This document shows, piece by piece, positions 1 to 8,702 of a stretch of 12,499 nucleotides of DNA (position 1 is its first letter; every line of letters starts with the position of its first letter). This stretch comes from Chromera velia. Its lineage: Eukaryota; Sar; Chromeraceae. Position numbers and translations under genes: made by a program. The stretch covers positions 37,501 to 49,999 of the forward strand of contig JAHBMJ010000348.1 in NCBI GenBank assembly GCA_018398765.1, read 5' to 3'. Under the pieces are notes generated by a model that ran no database searches, was not told the DNA's origin, and saw only the letters and a program-made list of their open reading frames with translations.

Positions 1-16
1 AGGTTGCCAATTGTGA

Positions 17-101
17 AAGTGTATCAATTGTGTAAGTGTATCATGTTTGACAGACTTTCATTTTTGAAAGTGTATCAAGCTTGACATACTTTGCCTTAAC
101 C
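17..101. repeat. 17-bp iterons in the left LTR
   Basis: Five consecutive 17-bp units start at 17, 34, 51, 68 and 85. Two unit types are seen: AAGTGTATCA plus seven bases (17, 34, 68) and CAGACTTTCA or CATACTTTGC plus seven bases (51, 85). Several units end in TTTGA or CTTGA. A further GTGTATCA lies at 133-140. Regular spacing suggests binding sites for a regulatory protein; no factor is identified. Confidence 0.8.
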
Positions 102-110
102 GATACAGAA

Positions 111-122
111 CCAATTAATTGG
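111..122. promoter_or_regulatory. Perfect 12-bp palindrome in the LTR
   Basis: CCAATTAATTGG here, CCGATTAATCGG at 12399-12410. Both are perfect palindromes although they differ at two positions, and those positions are mirror images of each other. It could be a dimer-binding site or simply a symmetric CpG pair; function is inferred only. Confidence 0.5.
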
Positions 123-211
123 CTTTGTATCAGTGTATCATCAGACTCATTGCTTGACCTTCTATCAATCTATTTTCCGTCTTTCTTATTAACTCTATTG
201 CTTTTTTTTTT

Positions 212-826
212 ACTCAAGCTTTTTAACTTTATTTCTTTTATCAGTTTCCTGATATCGTCTGACTTTATTTCTTTTATATCGAGTGTTTAATTCATTTCCA
301 TCCATTCTCTACCAATCTTCCATCAAGGTATACACCCTTTACTGTATATCAGCCTTATAGGACCTTAACTCTTACATTCCAATTGATCTTTCTCCATGAC
401 TTCTTAATCTATCATTCCTGTTGCTCAATTTAATAACTAAATATTTACTAATAAAATAAGACTAGTCTATGTCGTTCTTACTAGCCTTTGATCTAAAAAA
501 CCTAACTTCATTCTATTGCCTATAACTTCAACAGAACATATCCCTCCTGCCTAAGGCGGTTTTCCACAACCGTTTAATTTATTTTTTTTTACTACAAATT
601 CTGTTGGTGTTTACTACAAATTGTGTTGACATTTTAGTGCTTTGCCGGGGAAGATCCGCAAAGATCTGACAGCGAACCATAACTTCTTTTAATTAACAGA
701 ACAGTGAATCCTCTTCCAGCACCCTAAGGCTCCTTCCAACAAATCGCGACTCTTCTTTCAACAGAACATATCCCTCCCTGTTGTTGCCTCCTTTTCAAAC
801 TCAAAGGAGGCACCTCATACAAAAAA
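212..826. other. Non-coding AT-rich stretch, probably rest of the 3' LTR
   Basis: No credible gene on either strand. It is T-rich on the plus strand, with poly-T runs. It holds a 22-bp imperfect tandem pair at 591-612 and 613-634 (18 of 22 identical, starting ACTACAAATT) and an exact 21-bp direct repeat at 527-547 and 757-777. Since the LTR is at least 211 bp and ORF3 ends at 1153, much of this is likely LTR U3, but the boundary cannot be set without sequence beyond 12499. Confidence 0.5.
527..777. repeat. Exact 21-bp direct repeats, 230 bp apart
   Basis: Copies at 527-547 and 757-777 are identical over 21 bases (beginning TTCAACAGAACATA). They may mark a small internal duplication within the putative U3. 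Confidence 0.75.
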
Positions 827-840
827 TTATGAAAAGATCT

Positions 841-871
841 CTATTTTTTCTTTTCTTCTTTCCTTCTTTCC
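841..871 (-). other. Candidate polypurine tract for plus-strand priming
   Basis: The plus strand is an almost pure pyrimidine run, hence purine-only on the sense strand (AGGAAAGAAGG then A-rich). It is downstream of ORF3 and upstream of the 3' LTR, where a polypurine tract belongs. The nearest sense TG that could open the LTR is about 20 bases further on (820-821), not adjacent, and other purine runs exist in the element, so this is tentative. Confidence 0.3.
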
Positions 872-1152
872 TGACGATTTTTTTTTTTTTTTAATGCATA
901 CCTTCAAATGCAAAGTTTTCTCTTCACCATAATCCTTCATTTGATCAACAAGGCCTTCCTTCTGAACAACAAAATGTGTGACAATCAACCTTCTCTTTCC
1001 TTCTGCATTTTTCTTCACACAGACTCAGAGTGAGTAAGATTGATCATATCCGCCCCATTGTTCCCACAGTTGACTTCTCTGAGAATAACACAATCCGACT
1101 GTGTATCAGAATCTCTGGAGTCTGCGGGTGCCACCTGACCCATGTCTTCTTG

Positions 1153-2841
1153 TTAAGCTTCTCCCTCGGAGCTGCCGGGAATCGACGTCGGGCTGAACCT
1201 TGGAACCCAGTCTCCGGCTGCAGGTGAAGGCATCATACCCAGTGTCTGCTGCTCATATTTTCCGAAAGGAGGGTCAATTGACGGAAGTCCGGGGCTGAGA
1301 GGTCTGGAGCTTGAAGTTTGTGACATAGGACTGTGAAATCTGTGGCAGAACTGACTGGGACTGTGGGGCATTGGGCTGTGAGGCCTTGAGCCAAAGGGGA
1401 AGGGGCTGTAGAACCTTCCTGGACTGTCAGGTGGGAAGGGAAGAGGACTGAGCCTCGATACGTCTTGTCTGTCATCCCCGTTGTTCTGTGGTAAAGGGGG
1501 GCATGACCCAGTTAGGTAGGATGCACCTTGGACTGCTGCCTCTATCCGTTCATCCTCTTCATCACTTGCGAACGGAAAGGTAGGAGAGCGAAAAAACCAA
1601 TTTGGCAGTTGTCTGTCGGTCTGTCCCGATGAAGCAGCACCCATAATGTTGTTGTGCACAGGTCTGCTGGGGAAATCTGCTATCTCTCCTATGTATTGTC
1701 TTTTCCTGCTGGACGAGCTGGGATGAGTGTCTGTCCCATCGGTAAAAGGCATTCTGTCAATCCTGGGTTCTTCTTGTTCTCTTGGGGAATTGTTGATGGA
1801 CTGCAGCGGATCTGAAATCGAAAAGGCCGGTGGTAGCCGTTCGAATGGATACTCCATATTCGGGAGGGTTCTATTTCGAATATTCGCTGCCATTATTTTA
1901 TGGACTGGAAACCCGTATCTTCCATTATCTAGTTGGAAGAGCTCTATGGGCGAAAATGCTGCTAACCGGATTGACGTCCCTTATCTGAAAGGACCTTGCC
2001 ACACATATAGCCCTTGCGCATATGCGTCTTCGTATGTTAATTCTGGAATTATTAAAAACCCCTTCGAGGTGAAAGTGCTATGCCATCCTTCTTCTGACGG
2101 GACAAAGAAAGGATCTATATATACCGCATGAGCAGTCGCAAGATTCGATGCTGCTATTAGATATTTTGCATTGGAGTCTGGGTTCCAAGCTAGGTTCCAA
2201 GGTTGTAGGATTACTCTCATAATTTTCACTGCTCCAATACCAAAGTATTTGGTGATTCCTGCCATAGACTCCAAGAATCCAATTGTCTTAACGACTCCTC
2301 TCCCCAAATTGATCTCATACTCCGTCCACATTCGTTTCTTTTTGTATTCCTCATGATATCTGCGGAAGTCTTTTTCGTGGCAGAGACAACAATTCCTAAT
2401 TGCTTTGAACGTGGCATCCCACGATTCCGGACAGGCCACTGCCATAATAGAGAATGTGAGAGCCAGCATAGCGATATCGTTCACCCAGGAGTGGTAGAGC
2501 AGGATGGCTACTCCTAAGAGACCCGCTTCCCTGATCAGCATTCTCATCGTCAGGGCGAAAACCTTCGTGGCAAATTTCCACCACTGCGCCGTATATAACC
2601 CTGCAGGACCGTGGGCTGTCCCGATTGGGATGTCATAGTTTTTATAGGCCTCAAATCTCTGATACAACTCCGCCCTTTGATCTAGTATGAAGTTGTAGGT
2701 GTCCTCACCGAGTCTTTTGTGCATCTCTTATCTGCTAGCCTGTTTGGCTTGGTCTATAGATCTCCGTGCGTAGCTTGAGAGAGACTCTGTCGGGGGCCGC
2801 AGAGCGGAGCTAGGAGAAGTTTCCGTATGCCCGTCTTCCAT
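1153..2841 (-). pseudogene. ORF3: accessory gene downstream of pol, unknown family, with two in-frame stops
   Basis: From the first ATG after an upstream stop (2841) one frame runs 562 codons to TAA at 1153-1155, broken only by TAA at codon 38 (2728-2730) and codon 287 (1981-1983). Codons 40-286 form a globular half with two adjacent hydrophobic stretches at about codons 105-137 that could be membrane segments, then a basic charged stretch with a Cys cluster (NCCLCH, about codon 150). Codons 288-562 are Pro/Ser-rich and probably disordered, with repeated HSP motifs. There is no clear signal peptide, furin site or cysteine-rich ectodomain as in retroviral envelopes, and I recognise no family. 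It has the same strand and reading continuity as gag and pol, and LTR-like iterons lie about 190 bp upstream. The final TAA could also be a mutated Gln, since the frame stays open to TGA at 1015 with an acidic tail. Confidence 0.7.
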
Positions 2842-3026
2842 TCTCTCGATGCCTTTGTACAGCTGAACAACTGTTGTTCCAGAAAGGGAAGGCTAAGAGA
2901 GAAGAATTAATACAGATGAGAATCTGAAGGGGGAAGGTGTTCGCAACTTTGAGAATGACAGGTGTGAGGGTATGGAATACAGAGGATAGTGCTTGTGTTC
3001 TTGAACTTGACACCGTACATCCGTCA
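2842..3026. other. Short 5' flank of ORF3
   Basis: The ORF3 frame is open without a Met from 2892 to 2842. No other coding signal was seen. Confidence 0.4.
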
Positions 3027-3094
3027 AAGTATATTCAATTTTGAACTTTTTCAAATTTGACAGACTTTCAAATTTGTCAGACTTTGCATAATTT
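3027..3094. repeat. Internal block of four LTR-like 17-bp iterons upstream of ORF3
   Basis: Four contiguous 17-bp units start at 3027, 3044, 3061 and 3078. The last two begin CAGACTTTCA and CAGACTTTGC, matching the CAGACTTTCA and CATACTTTGC units of the LTR at 51 and 85; the first (AAGTATATTCA) resembles the AAGTGTATCA units. The block sits 186-253 bp upstream of the ORF3 ATG in the sense direction. It could be a promoter module copied from an LTR or the remnant of a second LTR; both are inference. Confidence 0.65.
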
Positions 3095-4369
3095 GTCTAG
3101 CGGGGACGCGGCTTCATGCATGCAGATTTGTTTTCCGGGGCCACGTCGGGCCTACCTCAAAAATGATGAAAAAGCATACATGTATATATATGTATGCATG
3201 TAAAGATCCGTCTATCTCTTGAGAAGGAACTGACCTTAATGATTAATAGTACAGCTAACCTGAATCACTTCTTTTCATGATGTCACTCCTTGATAAGTTT
3301 TTCACTTACTTGAGGTCATCTCTCGAGTCTTCTCCTTGAGTATGGTTTGAGCAAAAAGAATGTTCATCTCCGTATAGTTCCCTGGGACTGCGTTTACTAC
3401 GATCTGTATATATACAATCGATCGCTTTACTTGAATCTGGAAGTATAAGTCTCGCTTGCCCTAAGCATCGCTTTGTACGTCACGTTGGGTGGCCAGCCTT
3501 CCGCATCCGAACAAGGCTTATGATGCTTGGAGAGACAAGCTAACCGCTATCCCGATGTTTGGCTCGAGTCTGAAGGTTGGTTTGTGTTTCTCTATTCTTT
3601 TATCTTCCTCTATGTTTCCAAGTTTGTGAAGTCGCCTACGTGCCTCTCATTCATACATCGTGCATATATTTCCAGCGCTGTGGGCTTGCAATCATGTCGC
3701 TTCCTGCCCGGTAAGGGGCTATATCAGAGCCCAGGACGCAATTTATGCTCCTGCCTCCACCTCTCTCACCATGCTGATTTTTGCCATGCCCCCAACAAGG
3801 CTCCTGGCCTTTATACAGAGAGGTTGATCGTATAATCTTTCATGAATTTAATCCGAATACTCATAGTCTTTCCGGACTATATAATGTACAGACTGTATGG
3901 GTCTTTGAATTTCATTAATTACTTTACGGTTCATTACGAATGAGTCAATCATTCCATGCAGGTCTCTAATCCCCTTAACGCCGGTACCTCTCTCTGTTAG
4001 TTACTTCTTATCTCTATCTGATGGTCTCCCAGGATCGGGGCAATATCTCATTTCTAACGATACGTAGCCTGCAAAATGAGTAAAGAGAAGGAACAAAGTA
4101 TTCCACTTGTCCTTCTACATGGCAAAAGGCCTTCCAGCTACAATGTCCGGGCATTCCTGGCTTCACCAGCTCCAGGATCCCAATCGCACCTCTCTCGCAT
4201 GCATAATCAATCATTCATCTTGCTCCCTTTCATGTCTGCCTCCCTATTATCAGAAGGTGCTTTTTCTGAATTATTCCAGACTCAAACAACGCTTCCTCTA
4301 CCCTTTATTCTTCTCTTATCAAGTTTGCCCTCAATCATTCCCAAAGCAATCTCTTTTCTTCCACAACGA
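3095..4369. other. Non-coding spacer between the tandem array and the ORF3 iterons
   Basis: Only short, uncharacteristic open frames occur on either strand, and no protein motif was recognised. An alternating TATATATA run lies at about 3183-3190, some 340 bp upstream of the ORF3 ATG and about 90 bp upstream of the iterons; it is a possible TATA element at best. Confidence 0.5.
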
Positions 4370-4995
4370 TGTCTTCTTCATCCAAATTTTCATGCAGGAG
4401 CCAGTCTCCCGTTCCATGCAACAACCATGCATGGTTCTTCCCTACACAGAGGTCAGTCTCCCTTCGTCTCCTTTTCCATTTATACAATTTACAATTCTTT
4501 CTCTCAGTTCTCTATGCAGATATCCGTCTCCCCTTCTATCTATACCACCACATTTCTTCCTTCCATCCATCTTTTCATGCGGAGGTCAACTTCTTTCTTC
4601 CATTCGTACAATCACAATTCCGCCTTTCATCCTTTATGCAGAATTGATTCTTCTCCTTCCATTTGTGCAACCACAGTTCCTCCTTTTCTCTTATCATACA
4701 GAAGCCAGTTTCTCCTTTCACTCAGATGGTGTTCTTTTCCCCACTCACGTGTGCAACGGCGTCTTGCGGTGTCTCGTCTCTTTTTTCATTCAGGCAGCGT
4801 TCTCTCTTTCCATTCATATGTGCAACGACGTCTCGTCTCTTCCTTCATTCAGTCAGTGCTCTCTCTTTCCATTCACATGTGTGATGATGTCTCGTCTCTT
4901 CTTTCATTCAGTCAGCGCTCTCTCTTTCCATTCACATGTGCAACGATGTCTCATCTCTTCTTTCATTCAGTTAGCGCTCTCTCTTTTCACTCTTC
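4370..4995. repeat. Degenerate pyrimidine-rich tandem array, about 59-60 bp period
   Basis: Motifs such as TTCCATTyrTrCAA...CACA..TCCTTT...CAG recur at roughly 60-bp spacing from about 4370 and become much more regular towards 4990. Younger units lie next to the pol stop and older, eroded ones further away. The long plus-strand open frames across it exist because the unit lacks stop codons in two frames; the translations are low-complexity Ser/Phe/Leu and not gene-like. Confidence 0.6.
4796..4990. repeat. Core 59-bp tandem repeat, three full units and a partial
   Basis: Units at 4796-4854, 4855-4913 and 4914-4972 have exactly equal length and few differences, and a fourth starts at 4973. Each begins AGYGYTCTCTCTTTCCATTC. 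The array lies just beyond the pol stop at 5007-5009. As 59 is not a multiple of three, a protein repeat is unlikely. Confidence 0.9.
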
Positions 4996-5006
4996 TCCCC
5001 ACCCCA

Positions 5007-5429
5007 TTATTGTCCCTCAATTTTCCTTAGGTATTCTTCAATCGATTCGGGACATAAGAGGTCATCTTCCATCTCCCAAGTGAGTTCTTCGTATCCTTTC
5101 CATTTGAGTAAATATTCAAATTTGTCTCCTTTCTTCCTTCTACCACAAATTTTTTCTACCTCGTAATCTCTTCGACTGTCTTTGTCCGCACTGTTTGTCT
5201 TTGTTTTCTTCTTTTGAACGGCTGAGTCCGTTTGGTATCATTTTCACGAAGTTTGTTTCATTTCCCCTTCCTCCCTTGCTTCTTCTACTTCAGACATTTC
5301 CTTACCATCCGCAACTTCCACTACTTCTTCTGCTTTTTCATCGATTTCTTTGTACGTCACTTCCATCATGTCGCTTTCATTCAAATTTCGTGAAAGGAAG
5401 GGTTTGATTCTTCTTCTATTGACTGTCAT
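5007..5429 (-). pseudogene. Integrase C-terminus and chromodomain
   Basis: After the TAA at 5433, the frame gives VNRRRIKPFL, matching the NRLKPF block that closes the Ty3/Gypsy integrase C-terminal domain. A Glu-rich linker follows and then two close TGA codons (5244, 5238). Past these, about 5168-5010 encodes a clear chromodomain: DYEVEKICGRRKKGDKFEY, then LLKWKGYEELTWEMEDDL and CPESIEEYLRK. The three aromatic cage positions (Tyr of YEVEKI, Trp of KWKGY, Tyr of GYEE or Trp of TWE) look present. Chromodomains of this class bind methylated histone tails and steer integration to heterochromatin. Stop TAA is at 5007-5009. Confidence 0.9.
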
Positions 5430-5432
5430 CGT

Positions 5433-6623
5433 TTACTGTGCCCCCGGTTTATGTAAAACAAAAGTTCTATTGGGTAAACAAGCATTGATCAAGTAAAGCC
5501 CTTCAAATAAGTCATTCAATCCTTTTTCGATCCTTTTGTCTTTCCTTGTTCCCTTTTCTAACCAAACATAATCGCCCTTCTTGTAAATCCTTAGTTTGGA
5601 AGGATCGTTTTTGAATTTTCTTCTCATTTTTTGTTCTGCTGCTGTTTGGAAAAGTTGCATTCTTTCTTTGTTCTCTTTTCTGACATCCTTCAAAATCTTT
5701 ATGTAATCTTGCAGAAGGAATTTCCCATCGACAGATAAATCTGCCAACAGACGCGATGGATTGTTGGGCTTTTTACCGAAGATGATCTGGTAGGGGCTCA
5801 TTCTAATACTCGTTTAATACGTACTGTTATGTGTGAAAGCGGCAAAGGCATAATACGCACTCCAGTCACTCCCTGATTTGGTTACATATTTTGCCATCGA
5901 GTTCTTTATGTTGGCATTGATTCTCTCGATTCTTCCTTGTGTTTCTGGAGAATATGCTGTCGCTAGAACTCTGTCTGATCCGATTAAATGACAGATACTT
6001 TGAACCACCGGATCTAAGAGATTTGCCCCCCTGTCTGACTGCAGGCATACTGGTATGCCATAATGACAAATTTGATTCTGTACAAGTGCCGTTGCGATTG
6101 TATCTACTTTTTGATTTTTCAGTAGAATCAATTCTGCATACCTGGATGCGAGACAGAGTACAACCAAAATGTATTTGTATCCCTCTTTTGTCACCGGAAG
6201 GGGACCCATGATGTCAAAACTGAAGCTTTCCAGCGGCGCATCTCGAATGATCTGTGATTTGTACTGTGCTTTCTCTAAATTCTTTCTTCTCATCTAGCAT
6301 TTTCTGCAGGTACGAACAAACTGTTGCACATCCAAATACATACTCGGCCAAAAATATTTCTCAGACAACGCCCTGACCACCCTGTGCATCCCCATGTGTC
6401 CCGCCAAAATGTGTGAATATGAATTCTGTAAGAGTGCTTCTCTTATTTGTTTTGGTACTGCCAAAAGAAAACACATGCCTGAGCAGTGTCCATTGGCAGG
6501 GGGGAGAAAACGCAGGAGTAGTCCTTGATGCATCAAATATAGAGGGGCTTGAGAGACCAAACAAATCCTTTCATGATAAGAGAGTCCTTCTGAAATTTCT
6601 CATTTTTCCAAATATTTAATCAT
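5433..6623 (-). pseudogene. Integrase domain of pol, interrupted
   Basis: The zinc-binding domain lies at about 6413-6297: His-X4-His (HILAGH), 29 residues, then Cys-X2-Cys (CRKC). TAG at 6294-6296 follows directly, at the place where this family usually has Gln after the second Cys. The catalytic core has Asp in SFDIMGPLP, Asp in QSDRGANL and, exactly 35 residues later, Glu in GRIERIN: DD35E is intact. TAA at 5814 cuts the end of the core. The C-terminal domain has LFEGLYLI (GPY/F-like), then TAA at 5433. TGA at 6600 and TAA at 6624 lie between RNase H and integrase. It would insert the cDNA into the host chromosome. Confidence 0.92.
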
Positions 6624-8648
6624 TTATGACAATTCTGGGTCTTTTCTTTGTGCAGATTTTACATCTTCCACTGTGTGTGGTAACACGATTGAAGGTGCGT
6701 CAAGAGGTTTTGGTACGTTTGATTCTGGATTTCCTTCTTTTCTTTTTTTTGTTGTTGTGTGTGCCGCAACCACAACTGAGTCATCTGATTCTGTGTCTAA
6801 GTCTTTTTCTTCCATTCGTTCGTGAACGAAACACCCTCTTCTAAGCGCATCTGCATCTGCATTGCTCGTTCCCTTTTTGTGGATGACTCGATAATCGTAC
6901 CGTGACAGTTTCAGACTCATTTTCATAAGACGGGGGCTAGTGTCTTTCTGTCGGTGAACCCACTGCAAAGCTGCATGATCAGTGTAAATAATGAATTCTC
7001 TCCCCCACAGCCACGGCTTAAATTTCTCAACTCCCCATGTACATGCAAGCATTTCGGTCTCACTTACGTGCCAGCATCTTTCTATTGATGTGAGTTTTCT
7101 TGACGCATACGAAATTATATATTCACGCCCTTCATTGTCCTCTTGACACAGAATTGCAGAGATGGCAGAGTGTGAAGCGTCACATTTCAAGATGAAGGGA
7201 ACGTCCCAACGAGGATGGCTAAGCACAGAAGCTGAGGTGAGGATCTGTTTCAATCTGTCAAATGCTTTTTGGTGCGCCGTCTCCCATTTAAAGGGTGTGT
7301 TTTTCTTTGTCAGGTCATACAATGGTGCTGCTATTGATACATATTTCTCTACAAACTTCCTGTAGTACCCCGTCAATCCTAAAAATCCCCTTGTCTCTTT
7401 CACAGTCTTGGGAGGAACGGCGTTTTTAATATATTCTGTTTTCTCGCCTGAAGGTAAAATACCTGTGGGTGTAATTTTGTGGCCCAAATATTGTATTTCT
7501 TGTTGAAAGAACGAACATTTACTGAATGAAATTTTTGCTTCAATATTTTTGAAGCGAGTGAGCACAGTATGAAGGTCGGCGAAGTGATCTTCCATAGACC
7601 GAGATGCACAGAGTAAGTCATCAATGTACCCCGATGCGCATACATTCATCAATCTACTAAACAATTGGTCCATGGTTTTCTGCAGCATGGCGGGAGCGGA
7701 CTGAATTCCAAAAGGTACGCGAAGAAACTTGTACGATCCTATGTGACAAGAAAATGTAAGTTTTTCTTGATCTTTCTCTCTTACTTTCATTTGATTGAAA
7801 GCTGAAGCAAGGTCAATGACTGAGAACCACTTTTTTCCTTGGAGCTGAGTCAGAATGTTATCTATGTGAGGTAAAGGCCAGTTTTTCTTCTTCAGAACAG
7901 CGTTTAGACAGCGGTAGTTGACACACAATCTGATTTTATTTCCTGGTCCTTTCTTTTTTACGCAAACGATCGGAGCACTCCAGGGACTGAGGCTTTCTGT
8001 GATTACTCCTGACTGCAACCAATTATTTATTTGTTCTTCTACCTTTTCTGTGAGCGCATGCGGCACCTGTCTAGGTCTGACAAAAACTGGTTCTTCTGTG
8101 TTTGTTTCTATGGCATGTTCGATTTCTCCCAATGGTCCCGGGTTTCGCTCAGTTGGAAAGAGGGAAGTGAATTCTAATAGTAGAAGCTCCAATCTCTTCT
8201 TTTCTTCTGGGTTCAAATTCCTGGCCTTCTCAACCGTCTCTTTGATTTGTTTGATCGCTTCTTCTTTTTCTTCTAGAAGAAGTTCGTCCTTTTCTTTTTT
8301 TTGTGAATCTTCTAACATAGACATTTGTGCTGCTGATATGTTGCAGTCTTGTCGCATCCTCTTATCCTTTTCTCCACCCTCGTTGTTTTTTGTACAGATA
8401 GTTGAAAACGCTTGATTTTCTTCTCCTTCAGTTCTACAAATAGATGCATATGCAAGACGGAGATTAGGAGGGAAAGTAAAAGATCGACATGTAGCATTGA
8501 TCACAGTAATATGAACACTTTGGTCTTCTATCCTTCCCACGCTGTTATGCAAGTAAATCCCCATGGGTGCATATCGTCCCAAACTGCCCTCTACATATAG
8601 AACACTTCCATTGGGAATCACAGAATCGTCAGGTAGGGAGATAGACAC
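6624..8648 (-). CDS. Reverse transcriptase-RNase H segment of pol, intact 674-codon frame
   Basis: This is the longest uninterrupted stretch of pol. The listed start is a GTG inside the longer pol frame, not a real initiation site. Numbered from there, RT has the catalytic Asp at 279 (SVIDLASAF) and YIDD at 341-344, with the usual PFGIQSAP and YLGH blocks. RNase H follows with Asp 490 (KCDAS), Glu at 530-532 (SETEML), Asp 557 (TDH) and Asp at 598-600 (ADADAL), so all catalytic residues look present. RT copies the RNA to DNA and RNase H removes the RNA. The first 160 residues are a linker with a Lys/Glu-rich helical stretch. It ends at TAA 6624-6626, after which the frame continues into integrase. 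Ty3/Gypsy assignment is secure. Confidence 0.95.
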   Translation of the reverse strand: MSISLPDDSVIPNGSVLYVEGSLGRYAPMGIYLHNSVGRIEDQSVHITVINATCRSFTFPPNLRLAYASICRTEGEENQAFSTICTKNNEGGEKDKRMRQDCNISAAQMSMLEDSQKKEKDELLLEEKEEAIKQIKETVEKARNLNPEEKKRLELLLLEFTSLFPTERNPGPLGEIEHAIETNTEEPVFVRPRQVPHALTEKVEEQINNWLQSGVITESLSPWSAPIVCVKKKGPGNKIRLCVNYRCLNAVLKKKNWPLPHIDNILTQLQGKKWFSVIDLASAFNQMKVREKDQEKLTFSCHIGSYKFLRVPFGIQSAPAMLQKTMDQLFSRLMNVCASGYIDDLLCASRSMEDHFADLHTVLTRFKNIEAKISFSKCSFFQQEIQYLGHKITPTGILPSGEKTEYIKNAVPPKTVKETRGFLGLTGYYRKFVEKYVSIAAPLYDLTKKNTPFKWETAHQKAFDRLKQILTSASVLSHPRWDVPFILKCDASHSAISAILCQEDNEGREYIISYASRKLTSIERCWHVSETEMLACTWGVEKFKPWLWGREFIIYTDHAALQWVHRQKDTSPRLMKMSLKLSRYDYRVIHKKGTSNADADALRRGCFVHERMEEKDLDTESDDSVVVAAHTTTKKRKEGNPESNVPKPLDAPSIVLPHTVEDVKSAQRKDPELS

Positions 8649-8702
8649 ATGAGAGAAAGAGGAAGGAGGGAAAGTTTCTTTTCTTTGAAGGAAGAGAGGT
8701 GA

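Larger units (their letters stand above)
1..211 (-). repeat. Left terminal direct repeat (part of 3' LTR)
   Basis: It aligns without gaps to 12289-12499, with differences only at 80 (C/T), 113 (A/G), 120 (T/C), 132 (A/G), 156 (G/A) and 179 (G/A): six transitions in 211 sites. For an element read on the minus strand this is the U5-side part of the 3' LTR. The repeat may extend left of base 1, and to the right by an unknown amount because the partner copy is cut at 12499. TG...CA ends cannot be placed with confidence. Confidence 0.85.

Noticed and set aside
17-101. TTGACA boxes at 17-bp spacing, like bacterial promoters, or a CRISPR-like array
   Set aside because: The context is a eukaryotic LTR retrotransposon. 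The units are 17-bp tandem repeats with no repeat-spacer structure.
827-1018. Minus-strand 63-codon Lys-rich frame
   Set aside because: The Lys run comes from the poly-T/pyrimidine tract. It is in a different frame from ORF3 and has no supporting motif.
4076-5083. Two long plus-strand open frames (335 and 307 codons)
   Set aside because: They run through the pyrimidine-rich tandem array and over the chromodomain antisense strand. The translations are low-complexity Ser/Phe/Leu, and the openness is explained by the stop-free repeat unit.
7918-8415. Plus-strand frame of 165 codons
   Set aside because: Antisense to the intact reverse transcriptase frame, with no motif.
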